A DNA stretch of 64,000 nucleotides from Typha latifolia (GCA_019914945.1 CM034101.1:7575188-7639187), one strand, 5' to 3'; shown: positions 22,544-33,834, numbered from the stretch's first letter. Translations and numbers: made by a program. Notes: generated from the letters alone by a model not told the origin.

Positions 22544-23391
22544 TGATACGAATCGAATTAAATCAAATCGAATCACATCAAAAAGAGATTAGGCTCAATA
22601 GATTGAGTCTAATTATCTTATTTGTTTATTTGGTTTAATTAGAGTCTTAGTAGGTTAGGATTTTATTTAATTAGCTAAATCCATCTCTGCATAGTTTCGG
22701 GAACATATTCGTATAATATTGTACATATATCCAAATAATATAAAAACAAGTTGGATAAGGTCGCTAACCTCCTAATCTACAACTTTGATATTCATGACTT
22801 CTCCAGATTTGGAATCTATCTATGACAAAATGAAAGATTAATTTGTGAGGTAATCGGAGAAGATAAGGAATACTAGTTTAGTTAGTTTGTTCGGGTTTCA
22901 TATTATTTTAGGAGTTGTTGGCTAGCCTCTATAAATATGTGAATGGCAGCTAACTTTATTATGGAATTGAATTATTAATTTCTTGTCTCCTATATTCTCT
23001 TAAGACTTCTCCCTCGACTATCGAGCCACCCCTCTTCTTTGGGATCTCGACCACTTTGTTCCCTTCGTCTACTTTCCTTAATCACTTCCACAATCCACCC
23101 TAAATCTTCATACCAATCCATAACCCTAACATCCACTTCACCCGTCACCACTACCATCACCCACATTATTCTGTGTTTTCGTCCCTAGTACAGTTCGAAT
23201 CGGTAAAGGGTGTAAATACAAAAGTTGTAGATTAGGAAGTTATGGATCCAACCCATTTAGTTTCGTAATTTTATAGCCATTGGATAATATCTGAAAAATA
23301 ATTTCCCATGGTTGCACGAGCTGCTTCCTGCAATAAATTCAGATCATAAGGATTTATTTCGTAGCCGATCTTTTGATTCTAGATCCTATCA
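22544..23391 (+). repeat. G2 5' LTR, variant U3 without GTTCGAACGC
   Basis: TGATACGAATCGAATTAAAT to AGATCCTATCA, 848 bp. From CTCTATAAATATGTG (TATA box, about 22938-22952) onward it resembles the G1 and G4 LTRs. Upstream the U3 is different: no GCGTTCGAACGC, but a palindrome TTAGGCTCAAT/ATTGAGTCTAA at 22590-22613. The 3' LTR (37563) has the same U3. Confidence 0.85.
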
Positions 23392-23458
23392 ATTTGGTAT
23401 CAGAGCTTATCAAAGTAGTATCAGAACCTATCATTTGGTATTAGAGAAGGCGAACCTC
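23392..23458 (+). promoter_or_regulatory. Primer binding site in three tandem ~21-bp copies
   Basis: Right after the LTR end comes ATTTGGTATCAGAGCTTATCA, close to the tRNA-iMet complement TGGTATCAGAGC, then two further units: AGTATCAGAACCTATCA and TTTGGTATTAGAG. Only the first is an exact match to TGGTATCAGAGC. Confidence 0.75.
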
Positions 23459-23488
23459 AGACCTCCATTAATAGTTGAAATAAGGAAG

Positions 23489-24766
23489 ATGACATCAACA
23501 AGGAGGACTCAATGCACGATGATCCTAACCGTGAGGCTGATTCCTTTGGAGCGACCATGGCAAGACCGAATCAACCAAAGTCTATGGGTTTGAATATGGA
23601 TGAACTAAGGGGCATGTTCTAAACATTGTTGCATAGAGTTGACAACATGCAAAAGGATCACAATGAATTTAAGGAATATGTCATGAATTGATTGGGTTCG
23701 TCATCTCCTCGACGACGAACGAAGTTTTAAAAAGGACCAACAGTAGGACCCCATAGAACCGATACCCCACAGTTCCAGTTGCGTCATATGAGTGTCAATG
23801 ATCCCCTCCTACCTATGCTTTCACATCATCCCCCACCTCCGTTACAAAACCCAAGACCGGCGATGGTGGAACCCGAGAGGCGTGCGGCACCGGTGCGCTT
23901 TGTCGATGAGGAGGATTGGCACTTTGAGGATGAGGTTGGTCCCTATGGAGATTGTGATGGACGTGCTCGAGGATTTAGAGAAGGTGATCAACATGCAGAA
24001 AGGTTTAGACCTGAACCAAGGATCTTTTGCAAACCTGACAACGCTATTCGAGGAAGAACCGCACGTTCGGACTTTCCAAAATTCCAAGGCGGTGATTAAA
24101 CAGATTGGGTATTTTAAGTTGAACAATATTTTAATTATCAAGGTACAGAGGAAGATGCAAAAGTTTAGATGGCAAGCTTTCACCTCCAAGGAACGACATT
24201 GTATTGGTATAAATCGATAATTCGTGGTGGTGGATTTATCGGATGGGTTGATTTTTGTAGGAGGATTACATGCAGATTTGGGACTACGACATATGAAGAT
24301 TTTGATGCCACATTAAGTAAGATAGTTCAAAAGACTATCGTATTGGAATACCAAGCTGAGTTTGAAAGAGTTAGTGCTACGAGAGGAGATATAAGCGGAT
24401 GTTCGTGCTCTATGTACTACTACTCTTAAGGAGGCCTCTGAGAAGGCCGTGAGGATGGAACAAAAGCATAAGGCTCTAAAGATGGCAGCGAAAACTAATT
24501 GGGGCAATCGAGATGGGCGGTTTGCACCTAGAACGCCAGCTGGAAATTCTGCGGTGTCAAAAACAGCGGCTGCGATTACTAGACCACGACCACAATTGAG
24601 ACCTTCCGATGTTAGCGAAGAGCGAAGGGCCTTTGCTTTCGATGTGATGAGCGTTTCACCCCCGGTCATCGATGTTCTAAATTGATCGGGAGTGTGATGC
24701 TTATCGATGGTCCTAAGGAGGATGATGAGATTGATGATGATGGAGACTATCCAGAGGAGACCCATG
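23489..24766 (+). pseudogene. G2 gag, cut by SIRE
   Basis: MTSTR at 23489 is the conserved start seen also in G4 (63560 region). Decayed N-terminus, then proline-rich NDPLLPMLSHHPPPPLQNPR, FPKFQGGD (about 24078), MASFHLQGTTLYWY (24169), and RRITCRFGTTTYEDF. The C-terminal EQKHKALKMAAKTNWGNRDG follows at about 24460. The zinc-finger part reads GFTPGHRCSKLI-type in a shifted frame near 24650. Five or more frameshifts. Confidence 0.8.
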
Positions 24767-24904
24767 TGTTAGGTTTTTATTTATTGGCAATTGTGTCCAA
24801 AATATTCTAAGTATATTTTTCATGTATATGAGCTTTACACAAGTCTAGAATAACTCTGGTTTGAAGACTTGCAAGATTATTAGAGAAAAATCATCGAGTT
24901 CACA

Positions 24905-25195
24905 CCGCGTTCACAAACGCGTTCGAACGCGGGTACTACGTTCACACAGACAGAGAGCCGCGTTCACAAACGCATTCGAACGCGGGTACTGCGTTCACCC
25001 AGACAGAGAGTCGCGTTCACAAACGCGTTCGAACGTGGGTACTACGTTCACACAGACCGAGAGCTGTGTTCACAAACGCGTTCGAACGCAACCAGAAGAA
25101 TTCAAGTTGTCGCGTTCGAACGCACTCGGGCCCGTTCGAACGCACCTGAAATCAAGTCATACCCGTTCGAACGCACCCGGGCCGCGTTCGAACGC
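24905..25195 (+). promoter_or_regulatory. Array of GCGTTCGAACGC palindromes in SIRE U3
   Basis: Three to four ~53-bp tandem units, each GCGTTCACAAACGC, GCGTTCGAACGC, then GTTCACACAGACAGAGAG, followed by four more single GTTCGAACGC sites (25090-25195). It ends about 75 bp before the TATA box, where plant enhancers act. The same two motifs occur in several gypsy LTRs here. ACGCGT/CCGCGT inside the units fits the VCGCGB core bound by CAMTA factors; that is an inference. Confidence 0.65.
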
Positions 25196-25269
25196 ACTAA
25201 CAAAGTTTGATAAAATTGGACTTTCGTGAGTACGGATAAGACTTGGATTTGGCTCTATTTTGGAGATCA

Positions 25270-25277
25270 TATATAAG
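25270..25277 (+). promoter_or_regulatory. TATA box of SIRE 5' LTR
   Basis: TATATAAG, repeated at 34651 in the 3' LTR. Confidence 0.65.
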
Positions 25278-25715
25278 GATTGTGATAACCTACTGAAGGA
25301 GACTTCTTGAGGCTACATCGGTTCTTCAACTAACAAGGTTCCACTCATCATTAAAAAGTTAATCTTTCGTCTTAAGGGTTATCTAGATGAAAGATCAATC
25401 TCGAGGGTTACTGAGATTGAATTTCAATCATGAGAAGTAGTGAATCGTGGATTCTAGCGAGCAAGACTGAGAAGAACAAAGTCGTTTGGATCGACGGGTT
25501 GTTTTGTCAGTCAGTCTTGTAACTGCTACTATTCTAGTGATTGGTTTTGATCCGAGTTTGGATCCGTGTTTTTTTCCGTTTGTGTTTTTCCACGTTAAAA
25601 TCTTGGCGTTCATCTCTGCTTTCGTTCCTAATATTTCTACGGACTTTTACTTAAGCGAACGAGTGATATCATTGCCTAGTATTTAGATACATACTTGTGT
25701 CTAGGGGTTTTTCAA

Positions 25716-25732
25716 TTAGTATCAGAGCAGGT
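25716..25732 (+). promoter_or_regulatory. SIRE primer binding site
   Basis: TTAGTATCAGAGCAGG starts 1 base after the LTR end. It differs from the tRNA-iMet complement TGGTATCAGAGC by G to A at one base. Single copy, unlike the G family. Confidence 0.75.
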
Positions 25733-25762
25733 TCTCTCATCTTTGAGAGAGATCAGATAGGC

Positions 25763-27111
25763 ATGGATTTTCATAGAGATGGACCATCATCTATTAGACT
25801 TCCAATCCTAGATGGATCAAATTATGGATATTAGAAAGCTAGGATGAGAGCTTACTTGAAGTCTATAGATGAACGAGTATGGTTTGCCGTTTTGAACGGT
25901 TGGAGTCCACCAATGTACATGGTGGATGATAAACTTGCTGATAAACCGATAGAGTCATGGGATAGGTCAGACTATGAAAAAGTTGGATGGAATAGCAAGA
26001 CAATAAATGCAATTTTTAGTTGTGTTTCCTCGAAAAAATTTAGAAGACTCTCTACTTGTGAGATAGCAAAAGAAGCTTGGACGATCTTAGAAACTACTCA
26101 CGAAGGAACTATGGTTGTAAAACTTTCTAAACTTCATAGGTTGACTACTAGTCAACTCTACGTATGGAGGAGGATGAGATATTTGATGAGTTTTATGCAA
26201 AGCTGAGTGATATAGTCAACTCCAGTTTCAACCTATCAGAGAAAATTCCTAAAAACAAAATTGTCCGTAAAATCCTTAGGTCTCTTCCGGAGAGGTTTCA
26301 GGCGAAAGTTACAGCTATTGAGGAAAGTAAGGACATTGATTCTATGAAAGTTGAACAATTGGTAGGAAATCTACAAACATTTGAGTCCAATCTTTCAAAA
26401 CCGAGGAAGTCCAAAGGGATTGCCCTATCCACAGTTGAACAAAGTATAGAGGAGTTTGATGATGAAGGTGATTTAGATGTTGAGATGTTGGCCATGTTCG
26501 TCAAAAAGTTCAATAAATTCATTCAGAAGCCAAACAAGTTGAATGCTGAAAAACTTGAGAAAAGAAAAGCATTTGTGAAAAAAAAGAATACTACGAGTTC
26601 GAACACAGGTGTGAGCAACAACGGTATCAAACAGAAAAATAAGAATTCTGAGAATAAAGTTCGATATTTTGAATGTTCTGGTTTTGGACACATAGCACAA
26701 GAATGCCCTAATCGCCTTAAGAAGAAGGGTAAAGCTATGAAAGTTAGTTGGGATGACTTAGATAAATCTGATGATGATTCTGGAAAAGACGAAGAAAACT
26801 TTGTTGCTTTTGCCTCTTCTCTACTCAATATTGATTCAGTTGTTGATACAGATGATCAGGATATGTTACCAGCTGAAGAAGATGAATCTGAAATTCAAAA
26901 GGCATATAATGACCTGAACCTGGAGTCGTTTAAACTCAAGAAAAGCAATCTCAGACTACATCAACGACTCAAGGTAATCGAACTTGAAAGGATTCAATTT
27001 GAGGAGAAGTACAAATTGGAACTTGAACATGTCAAAGACCTTTCTGAACAACTTGACAATGCAAAAAATAAAATGAAGGCTGATGAAATTGAACTAGAGC
27101 GACTGAATTAG
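25763..27111 (+). pseudogene. SIRE gag
   Basis: ATG at 25763 gives MDFHRDGPSS then DGSNYGY; a TAG replaces Trp at about 25832. The core runs WKARMRAYLKSIDERVW, CEIAKEAWTILETTHEG. A small deletion near 26150 (bases present in the 22250 copy) shifts the frame. Then KIVRKILRSLPERFQAKV, AIEESKDIDSMKVEQLVGNL, and a first knuckle YFECSGFGHIAQEC, where the first Cys is replaced by Tyr or Phe. An acidic, coiled-coil-like tail follows (SEIQKAYNDLNLESFKLKKS). TAG at 27109-27111. Confidence 0.9.
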
Positions 27112-27114
27112 GAA

Positions 27115-28499
27115 GTGACATTTCTAAAAGGGAAGAACAAACTTGACGAGATCCTAAAGGCTCAGATCTCTGGAAAAGACAGGTATGGTGTTGGATACAC
27201 TAGTAATTCAAATAATAATAAAACTGTCTTCATTTCTGCAGATATACAAAAGGAAGAATATCTGAAGTCATCAACCGCATTTACAAAGCAATTCTGGATG
27301 AATGCTTCTAAACTGAAGGTGAATCTACAAACTGGTGAATCGTCAATGGCACCAAAGGTAAACTTTAGTCATGCTCCTCGACAAAAGGTGAGTAGAAAAT
27401 GGTTTGTTCCGACATGCTATCATTGCGGCATTCTAGGTCATATTCGACCTCATTGCAAATTTTTGCAAAAATCTAGAACTGCTTTTATTTATGGGATAAA
27501 AACAAAGGCCATATGGGTCAAGAAAAGTGATTTGAAATGTTATGTTGTGCATACAGCTTTGAAAGCTTTAAATTCTAATTTGTGGTATTTAGACAGTGGC
27601 TGTTCAAGACATACGTCGGGTGACAAGTCGTTATTTTCTAATCTTGAAAAACATGAAGGGGGAGTTGTGACATTCAGAGATGGTAATTTATCCAAGGTAA
27701 TAGGTAAAGGAAAGGTAAGTTCTCCGGGGGTTCTTATTCTTGAAAATATTCTTTATGTTAAGGGCTTGAAAGCAAATCTTCTGAGTATTAGTCAATTTTG
27801 TGATGAAGATTATGAGGTAAAATTCTCCAAAAATGATTGTACTATTCTAGATCATGGTGGTAATGTTATATGTTATGGATCTAGAACATCTGATAATTGC
27901 TATGTTGTTGGAACGTCACATAAACTGAAATATAACAGTGCCTCTTTTGACATTGCAGATCTTTGGCATCAACGTCTTGGACATGTGAATCACAAGGAAT
28001 TATTTACTCTGTCCAAACAAAAAGTGGTAAGAGGAATACCTAAGATGAAAGAAATGTCAAAAAGGGTGTGCAGTTCGTGTCAAATTGGAAAACAAACTAG
28101 GATTTCACACAAGAAGGTAAATGCAGCTACCACCGACCGTGTGCTCCAATTAGTTCACATGGACTTGATGGGTCCAACAAAAACGGAAAGTCTTGGAGGT
28201 AAACGCTATATATTCTTAATAGTCGATAATTACTCTAGATATACCTGGGTTGCCTTTTTACGTGAGAAGTCCGAAACCTTTGATGTTTTTAAATCACTAT
28301 GCTTAAAATTGCAGAATGAAAAATCTCTTACCCTAGTTACGATTCGTTTTGATCATGGTAGAGAATTTGAAAATAAAAATTTTCCGATATTTTGCAATTC
28401 TCTTGGTATTCAACATGAATTTTCAGCTCCTATAACTCCACAACAGAACAGGATTGTGGAAAGTAAGAACCGAGTTGTGCAGGAAATGGCTAGGGTTAT
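27115..28499 (+). pseudogene. SIRE second zinc knuckle, protease and integrase N-terminal part
   Basis: Open from 27115 to the T3 junction. CYHCGILGHIRPHC (27415-27460) is a full CX2CX4HX4C knuckle. Protease: WYLDSGCSRHTSGDKSLFSN with D-S-G at 27592-27600. Integrase: LWHQRLGHVNHKEL and CSSCQIGKQTRISHKK form HHCC. The catalytic triad is intact: Asp at 28162-28164 (VHMDLMGP), Asp at 28351-28353 (RFDHGREFENK), Glu at 28459-28461 (QQNRIVESKNRVVQEM). Reading is cut at 28500; the frame beyond is T3, not protein. Confidence 0.9.
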
Positions 28500-30455
28500 T
28501 GTAACAACCCAATCCCAAAAAAAGAAAAATTCTTTACATGGGCACGACGTGGTCGGCCTCGTGCCCATGCATTGGGGCAACGTGGGGGCGGGCCCTAGCA
28601 CCGCCGCAGCCACCGCCAACCCCCCACCCACCGCCTTCTCTCTCTCTTTAAATCTCTCTCTCTCTCGTTCGGTCTATCTCTCTTTTCTTCTTCCCTCGGA
28701 CTCTCTCTCTCTCTCTCTCCCCCACTGCCGAACCGTCGCCGCTATCGTCATGCTGCCGCAGGTGAGGCTCCTCCTCCTCCTCTCTTTCCTTCTTTCGGCT
28801 TGGGCTCGTCAAAGCCAAGCCACCGGCGAGAGGCCGGCAGCTGGCTGGCCACCAGCTGCCGGTGCCCTCCCCGCAGGCTGAGTCCGCACCTCCCTCCCCT
28901 CTTCCCTTCTTCTTCTTCTTCTTCCTTTCTTTCTTTCTTTTTCTCTTCCCTCCTCAGCTTCCACTTCTTCTTTTTCTGCATAGTGCTGGGCTCGGCCCAG
29001 CACTGTAGCAGGCAATGCTGGCCGAGCCCAGCACTATAGTAGTGTTTTAATTATTTATTTATTTATTTATTTGATGTTATTTATTTAGGTTTTTCCTTCT
29101 TAATTAATGAAAATAGATTATTTAGACATTAATTATTTAGATAATAATATATTCTTCAATATGTTTAGTATTGATTGTAATTTGTATAATCAATGATTAA
29201 TTAGGTATAAATATAAGTAATACTCATATTTATTTATTTATATCTCTATTAGATTAATATATAGATTTGTAAATTATAATTATCAAATTTATATACCAAT
29301 ATTTTTATGAGATACATTTTAAATAATTCTAATAATTTATTATACATTATTATTTTGTAACAAATAAGATAATGACTACATAGTCCCTAATTAATCAAGA
29401 TATAATTTAATTATAATTAGGTTTTATCTATATTTATATTTTATTTATAATTAAAAATCTAGCCAATTATAAAAATAAGTAGAAATTCTAAAATCTAATA
29501 AATCATCATATTTTACTCGAACGGATTATATTGGGATAAACAACTAACTTTATGTTACTTAAATATTTTCAGATCCCGAACCCCTTATTTGAGACCCTGT
29601 GGACTTTGCTAGCGATAAGTGTCACTCGGTTAACTGATGGGCGTGAGAGATGCGTGGTTTTTATCTTCTGATCAGACTGTGAGTAGTCTTATCCCTTAGA
29701 CGCCTTTATCAAATTAGGTTATATTATATATTTGTGTATATGCATGTTTTGGCCTCCAGCATGATTATATGATTTTATCTAGAGATGATTATAGTCGAGC
29801 ATATTTTATAATGCATTCGATTACGCTGATTTGGAATATGAGTACATTGGTGATATATATAGAGATGATTAGAGATGATTCTACTGTTATGATTATTTAC
29901 CGAGTTGATATGTAGCATGAGTATGCATGTAATAGATTAGCATGAGTATGCATGTGTTGACGATACAGTTAGAGATTACATTGCATCATTTTCTCTTGAA
30001 TCCTATTCCACCTAAATTCCTGTTGACGATACAGTTAGTTTAACCATATATTGAGTTGTACTAGTATTTGATATTTGTACTCTTTTGTATTATACGATGA
30101 TTTGTATACTACAGGTCGAATCATAGTGTACTCTTGTATTAGTTATTTTAGTTGTATCTTGATCATTTGTTGTGGCCTGTGTGGGTCCTACCAGATTATG
30201 TAGCGGTCTAGTGTATATTATTGTGGACTTTGATATTCATATGTTAACAGGTTTATTCGGTTAAGAGTATGATTTATTTGGTGATGGATTATGTGATCAG
30301 GGATAGGTTAGCAGGTGTTATTTGATGATGTCATGATTATATGTGCACAGGAGAGTATCTGTGCGTGACGGGCCCCGCCCAACCTGTCGCGTGCGCTGCG
30401 CGTGACGTGTGGGCGCATGGGCGTGCACGTGCCCGTGCCGGGCGGGGGCGTTACA
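28500..30455 (+). repeat. T3: T-family solo LTR inside SIRE integrase
   Basis: TGTAACAACCC to GGGGGCGTTACA, flanked by GTTAT at 28495-28499 and 30456-30460. Integrase reading continues on the far side (QEMARV, then VMLHAKKVPRRFWAKAV). At 1,956 bp it is about 1.1 kb shorter than T1's LTR, owing to a deletion near 30021-30038 where an 18-bp copy of upstream sequence is inserted. It is the youngest insertion of the central nest. Confidence 0.92.
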
Positions 30456-30932
30456 GTTATGCTTCACGCTAAAAAGGTTCCTCGAAGGTTTTGGGCAAAG
30501 GCGGTCAATACAGCGGTACATGTGATAAATCGTGTTTATCTAAGACCAGATATAAAAATGACTGCATATGAAATCTGGAAAGGTAAGAAACCTAGTGTTA
30601 AATATTTTCAAGTTTTTGGTAGTAAATACTATATCTTGCGTGATCGATAATATTTGACTAAATTTGACACTAGAAGTAACGAAGGCATCTTCTTAGGGTA
30701 TTCGAATAATAGCAGAGCCTATAGAGTATTTAATCTTGACACTTCTACTGTTATGGAATATGCTAATGTTATGATAGATGAATCCACTACTGATTTAATA
30801 GAAGCTACTATTATTTCTGTTTCTGCAGATACATATGACGAAGAAATAGGAAAGGAGCTTGATCTGGAAATTGAGAATCAAGACGAGGACAAAGTTGATA
30901 TGAACAAAGATGACTGCAACGTACCGGAATAA
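30456..30932 (+). pseudogene. SIRE integrase, C-terminal part
   Basis: VMLHAKKVPRRFWAKAVNTA and VHVINRVYLRPDIKMTAYEI continue the integrase after T3. Then GSKYYILRDR with a stop at 30649, KFDTRSNEGIFLGYSNNSRA and YRVFNLDTSTVME, the conserved GKFD-type end. It runs into an acidic spacer with TAA at 30930-30932. Confidence 0.88.
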
Positions 30933-30941
30933 TCTGCTAGA

Positions 30942-32006
30942 GTGAAATCAGATCATCCACTGTCACAAGTGATCGGAGACGTAAATGAACCAATTAAGAC
31001 AAGACGACAAATCCAAAGTGAGGTATCATTTACTTGTTATACATCTTCTTCTGAACCTAAAAATGTGAAGGAAACATTATTAGACGATTCTTGGGTTAAT
31101 GCTATGCATGAGGAATTAGAGCAATTTTCTAGGAATGATGTTTGGTATTTAGTTCCTAGACCTAAGAATGTGAACGTCATTGGAACAAAATGGATTTACA
31201 AGAATAAAAGTGATGAACATGGCAAAATAGTTCGAAATAAAGCTAGACTCGTAGCACAGGGATATACTCAGGTTGAGGGTATAGATTTTGATGAGACATT
31301 TGCTCCTGTTGCTAGATTGGAATCTATTCGTAGACTGCTTGCTATTGCTTGTCACTTAAAATTTAAATTGTTTCAAATGGATGTGAAAAGTGCTTTCTTG
31401 AATGGTACTCTAAATGAAGATGTTTATGTAAAACAACCGAAAGGGTTCGAAGATCAAAAATTTCCTTCTCATGTGTTTAAACTGAAAAAGGCCCTTTACG
31501 GGCTAAAACAAGCTCCAAGAGCTTGGTATGAGAAGTTGACCACTTCTTTAGTGGATGCGGGGTTCACTCGAGGGGGAGTGGACAAGACATTGTTCATTAG
31601 ACGGTCAAACAAGAGTTTAGTTGTGGCACAAATTTATGTGGATGATATTGTCTTCGGGGCAACGAGTCGATCATTAGCTAAGGAGTTTGCAGATCTTATG
31701 CATAGTCATTTTGAGATGAGCATGATGGGTGAGTTGAAGTTCTTTTTGGGATTTCAAATTAATCAGTTGGAAAGAGGGATATTTATCGCTCAAACCAAGT
31801 ATGCTAAGGATCTTATGACTAAATTCGGTTTAGAAAATGCAAAACATGCTAGAACTCCTATGAGTACAACTACCAAACTAGGTAAGGATATTTTAGGAAA
31901 AAGTGTCGATCAGACACTATATAGGAGAATGATTGGTAGTCTTTTGTACTTAACTGCTAGTAGATCAGACATTGCATTTAGTGTCGGTGTGTGTGCTAGG
32001 TTTTAG
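30942..32006 (+). pseudogene. SIRE reverse transcriptase
   Basis: One open frame of 354 codons, the longest intact pol domain here. WVNAMHEELEQFSRNDVWYL, GTKWIYKNKSDEHGKIVRNK and ARLVAQGYTQVEGIDFDETF give the fingers. MDVKSAFLNG holds the first Asp, KKALYGLKQAPRAWYEKL follows, and YVDD (31635-31646) is intact. The end has PMSTTTKL and YRRMIGSLLYLTASRSDI. TAG at 32004-32006 interrupts the link to RNase H (VCARF*SEPKETH). RT itself could fold, but it lies in a broken polyprotein. Confidence 0.92.
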
Positions 32007-32027
32007 TCTGAACCTAAGGAGACACAT

Positions 32028-32579
32028 TTGTTTGCTATGAAACGTATCATAAAATATGTCGGTGGCACAGTTGACTTAGGTAACTGGTTTACGTATGACT
32101 CAGGAGCTATCATATCTGGATACATGGATTCTGATTTGGCAGGTTCATGTGATGATAGAAAAAGTACCTCAGGTGGATGTTTTTATATTGGAAACAATCT
32201 GGTTGCTTGGCACAGTAAGAAACAAAACTCGATATCTTTATCTACTGCGAAGGCCGAGTACATTGCAGCGGGAAGTTGTTGTTCTCAGTTACTATGGATG
32301 AAACAGATGGTCAAAGATTACAGCATTGAACAAGATACTATGGTGCTTTATTGTGACAACATGAGTGCTATTAATATTTCGAAAAATCATGTTCAACACT
32401 CGCGTACAAAGCATATTGATATCCGACATCATTTTATACGCGAGTTAGTTGAAGACAAAACAATAGCACTAGAATATGTTGAGACCGAGAAACAGTTGGG
32501 TGATCTATTTATAAAACCTTTGGATTTACAGATATTTGAGTATCTTCATACTTCTTTAGGAATTTGTGCTTTGGATTGA
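32028..32579 (+). pseudogene. SIRE RNase H
   Basis: AMKRIIKYVGGTVDLGNWF, GYMDSDLAGSCDDRKSTSGG (first Asp of RNase H), FYIGNNLVAWHSKKQNSISL, STAKAEYIAAGSCCSQLLWM (Glu), LYCDNMSAINISKNHVQHSR (Asp), then TKHIDIRHHFIRELV and a C-terminus at CALD. Open throughout, and continuous with RT apart from one stop at 32004. Normal length for copia RNase H. Confidence 0.9.
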
Positions 32580-33472
32580 TTTTTTTTTGTTTTGGTTTGC
32601 GTGTTTTGGTTTGCATGTTTCATTTTTATGAGTTCTTTTCGTTTCTTTGTAGGTTTTCTTTACTCTAAAATTTTCTTTGGTTTTAGTTTCAGATTTGTCG
32701 AATATTTTTGTCATAAAAAATAAAAAAAAATTTGATGCACTCCTAGATTCAATAATATACTCTTGACATATAAATATGATTTTTCTCTTGATTATGAGTT
32801 ATTATAGTCAATTTTGTCATCTTGTAGTATATTGTATCATATCTTATTTATTCACTCTCTCGACTTCTATGATAATTATACTGAAATTAATGCACTCATA
32901 ACGTGTGTATATTCTTGAGTGAGCATGACATCATGAATTTTTTTTAAATAGCTCACTATTGACGTTGATTTGGACAGTTTGACCTCATGCTTAGGGCTAC
33001 AATGAGTTTGTGTGAAAGCCATCTTGTTTAGAGTCCAGTTTGACTCAGTACATTGCTTGCAAATTAAATAAAATTCTTTGATATTTGTAAATATCTTCTT
33101 GCACATTGGTTGATATGTACTACAAGAAAAAGGCTACCTACTCATGTGTGAAAGCCATCATTGCACCTATATGGTTTATATATAAAAATAATAATACAAG
33201 AAAAATTCTTGTTCGGTTATGGAGAATAAGTCAAAAAGTGCAAATTTAAATACTAAGTCGGTTTGATTACTGTGGTGTATCATTGTTTAAATAGGAAAGT
33301 TTATTTAAGAAGAATATTTCTTTTTATCTATGCTCACCTTACATATGTATATTGTTATGATCAATCAAGATTAATTTAATTTTGAGTGATGCATTAGAAT
33401 TGATTATAATATGCACCTCGTGAGGGGTTACCGTTTGGCATCGTTATTACAAATTTGTGCACTTAGAGTGGG
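32580..33472 (+). other. AT-rich spacer of SIRE, no gene seen
   Basis: Between RNase H and the env-like remnant. I see no motif, no ORF above about 75 codons and no repeat. SIRE-group elements often carry an extra ORF and long spacer here. Confidence 0.6.
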
Positions 33473-33800
33473 GTGCGTGTAGATGCTTCGGAACCTTCCC
33501 TTACTTCGCACAAACCGTTGGATCGAATTACACTTAAGCGGAGTCAAGCTCACGACCAGTTGTCTCCTCTCAAGCCATCCTCTTCCGCCGCTGGTCGCTC
33601 ATCGCACCTCGACAGTTCTGATGATATCGCTGACGGTGACACATCTCACTCTGAGGGGGAGTTACCACAGTACTCTGACCGTTTCGATCAGCTTAGTGCT
33701 CAAGTGCAGGATCTCCATTCGGCAGTGAATGATTTACGAGCTGAGCAAGCTCGTTAGGGGACTGTACTTGACTCTGTGTTAACGATTCTCCAGCGTTAGT
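33473..33800 (+). pseudogene. Remnant of a SIRE env-like or extra ORF, coiled-coil C-terminus
   Basis: An open frame of 94 codons rich in Ser, Asp and Glu, closing with YSDRFDQLSAQVQDLHSAV and NDLRAEQAR, a heptad pattern. After a TAG at 33755 the same frame continues GTVLDSVLTILQR. Composition differs from the AT-rich flanks, which argues for former coding. In the SIRE group an env-like ORF with a coiled coil sits at this place; identification is by position and style only. Confidence 0.5.
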
Positions 33801-33834
33801 TTTCTCCGAGTTCCTAGTCTTTGACATTTGTGTC

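Larger units (their letters stand above)
24767..25714 (+). repeat. SIRE 5' LTR (948 bp)
   Basis: TGTTAGGTTTTTATTTATTG to GGGGTTTTTCA. U3 contains the GTTCGAACGC array and a TATA box; the rest closely follows the 3' LTR. It has one more GTTCGAACGC block than the 3' LTR (near 25130). Confidence 0.9.

Noticed and set aside
24905..25200. CRISPR-like look of regularly spaced GTTCGAACGC repeats
   Set aside because: Short palindromes inside a plant LTR, spacers themselves repeated, no cas genes. Promoter array is the sound reading.
24905..25200. GTTCGAACG as a tRNA-gene B box (pol III)
   Set aside because: The B box needs a C at the ninth position (GWTCRANNC); here it is G. No A box at the right distance and no T-run terminator was seen.
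24905..25200. TTCGAA as a heat shock element
   Set aside because: Heat shock elements need GAA and TTC separated by two bases. Here they abut.
28500..28881. C-terminal ~125 residues of the 588-codon ORF starting at 27115
   Set aside because: From 28500 the frame is T3 LTR sequence. It is not part of the integrase.
30402..30455. N-terminal residues of the ORF at 30402-30650
   Set aside because: These are T3 LTR bases in frame by chance. The true integrase reading starts at 30456.
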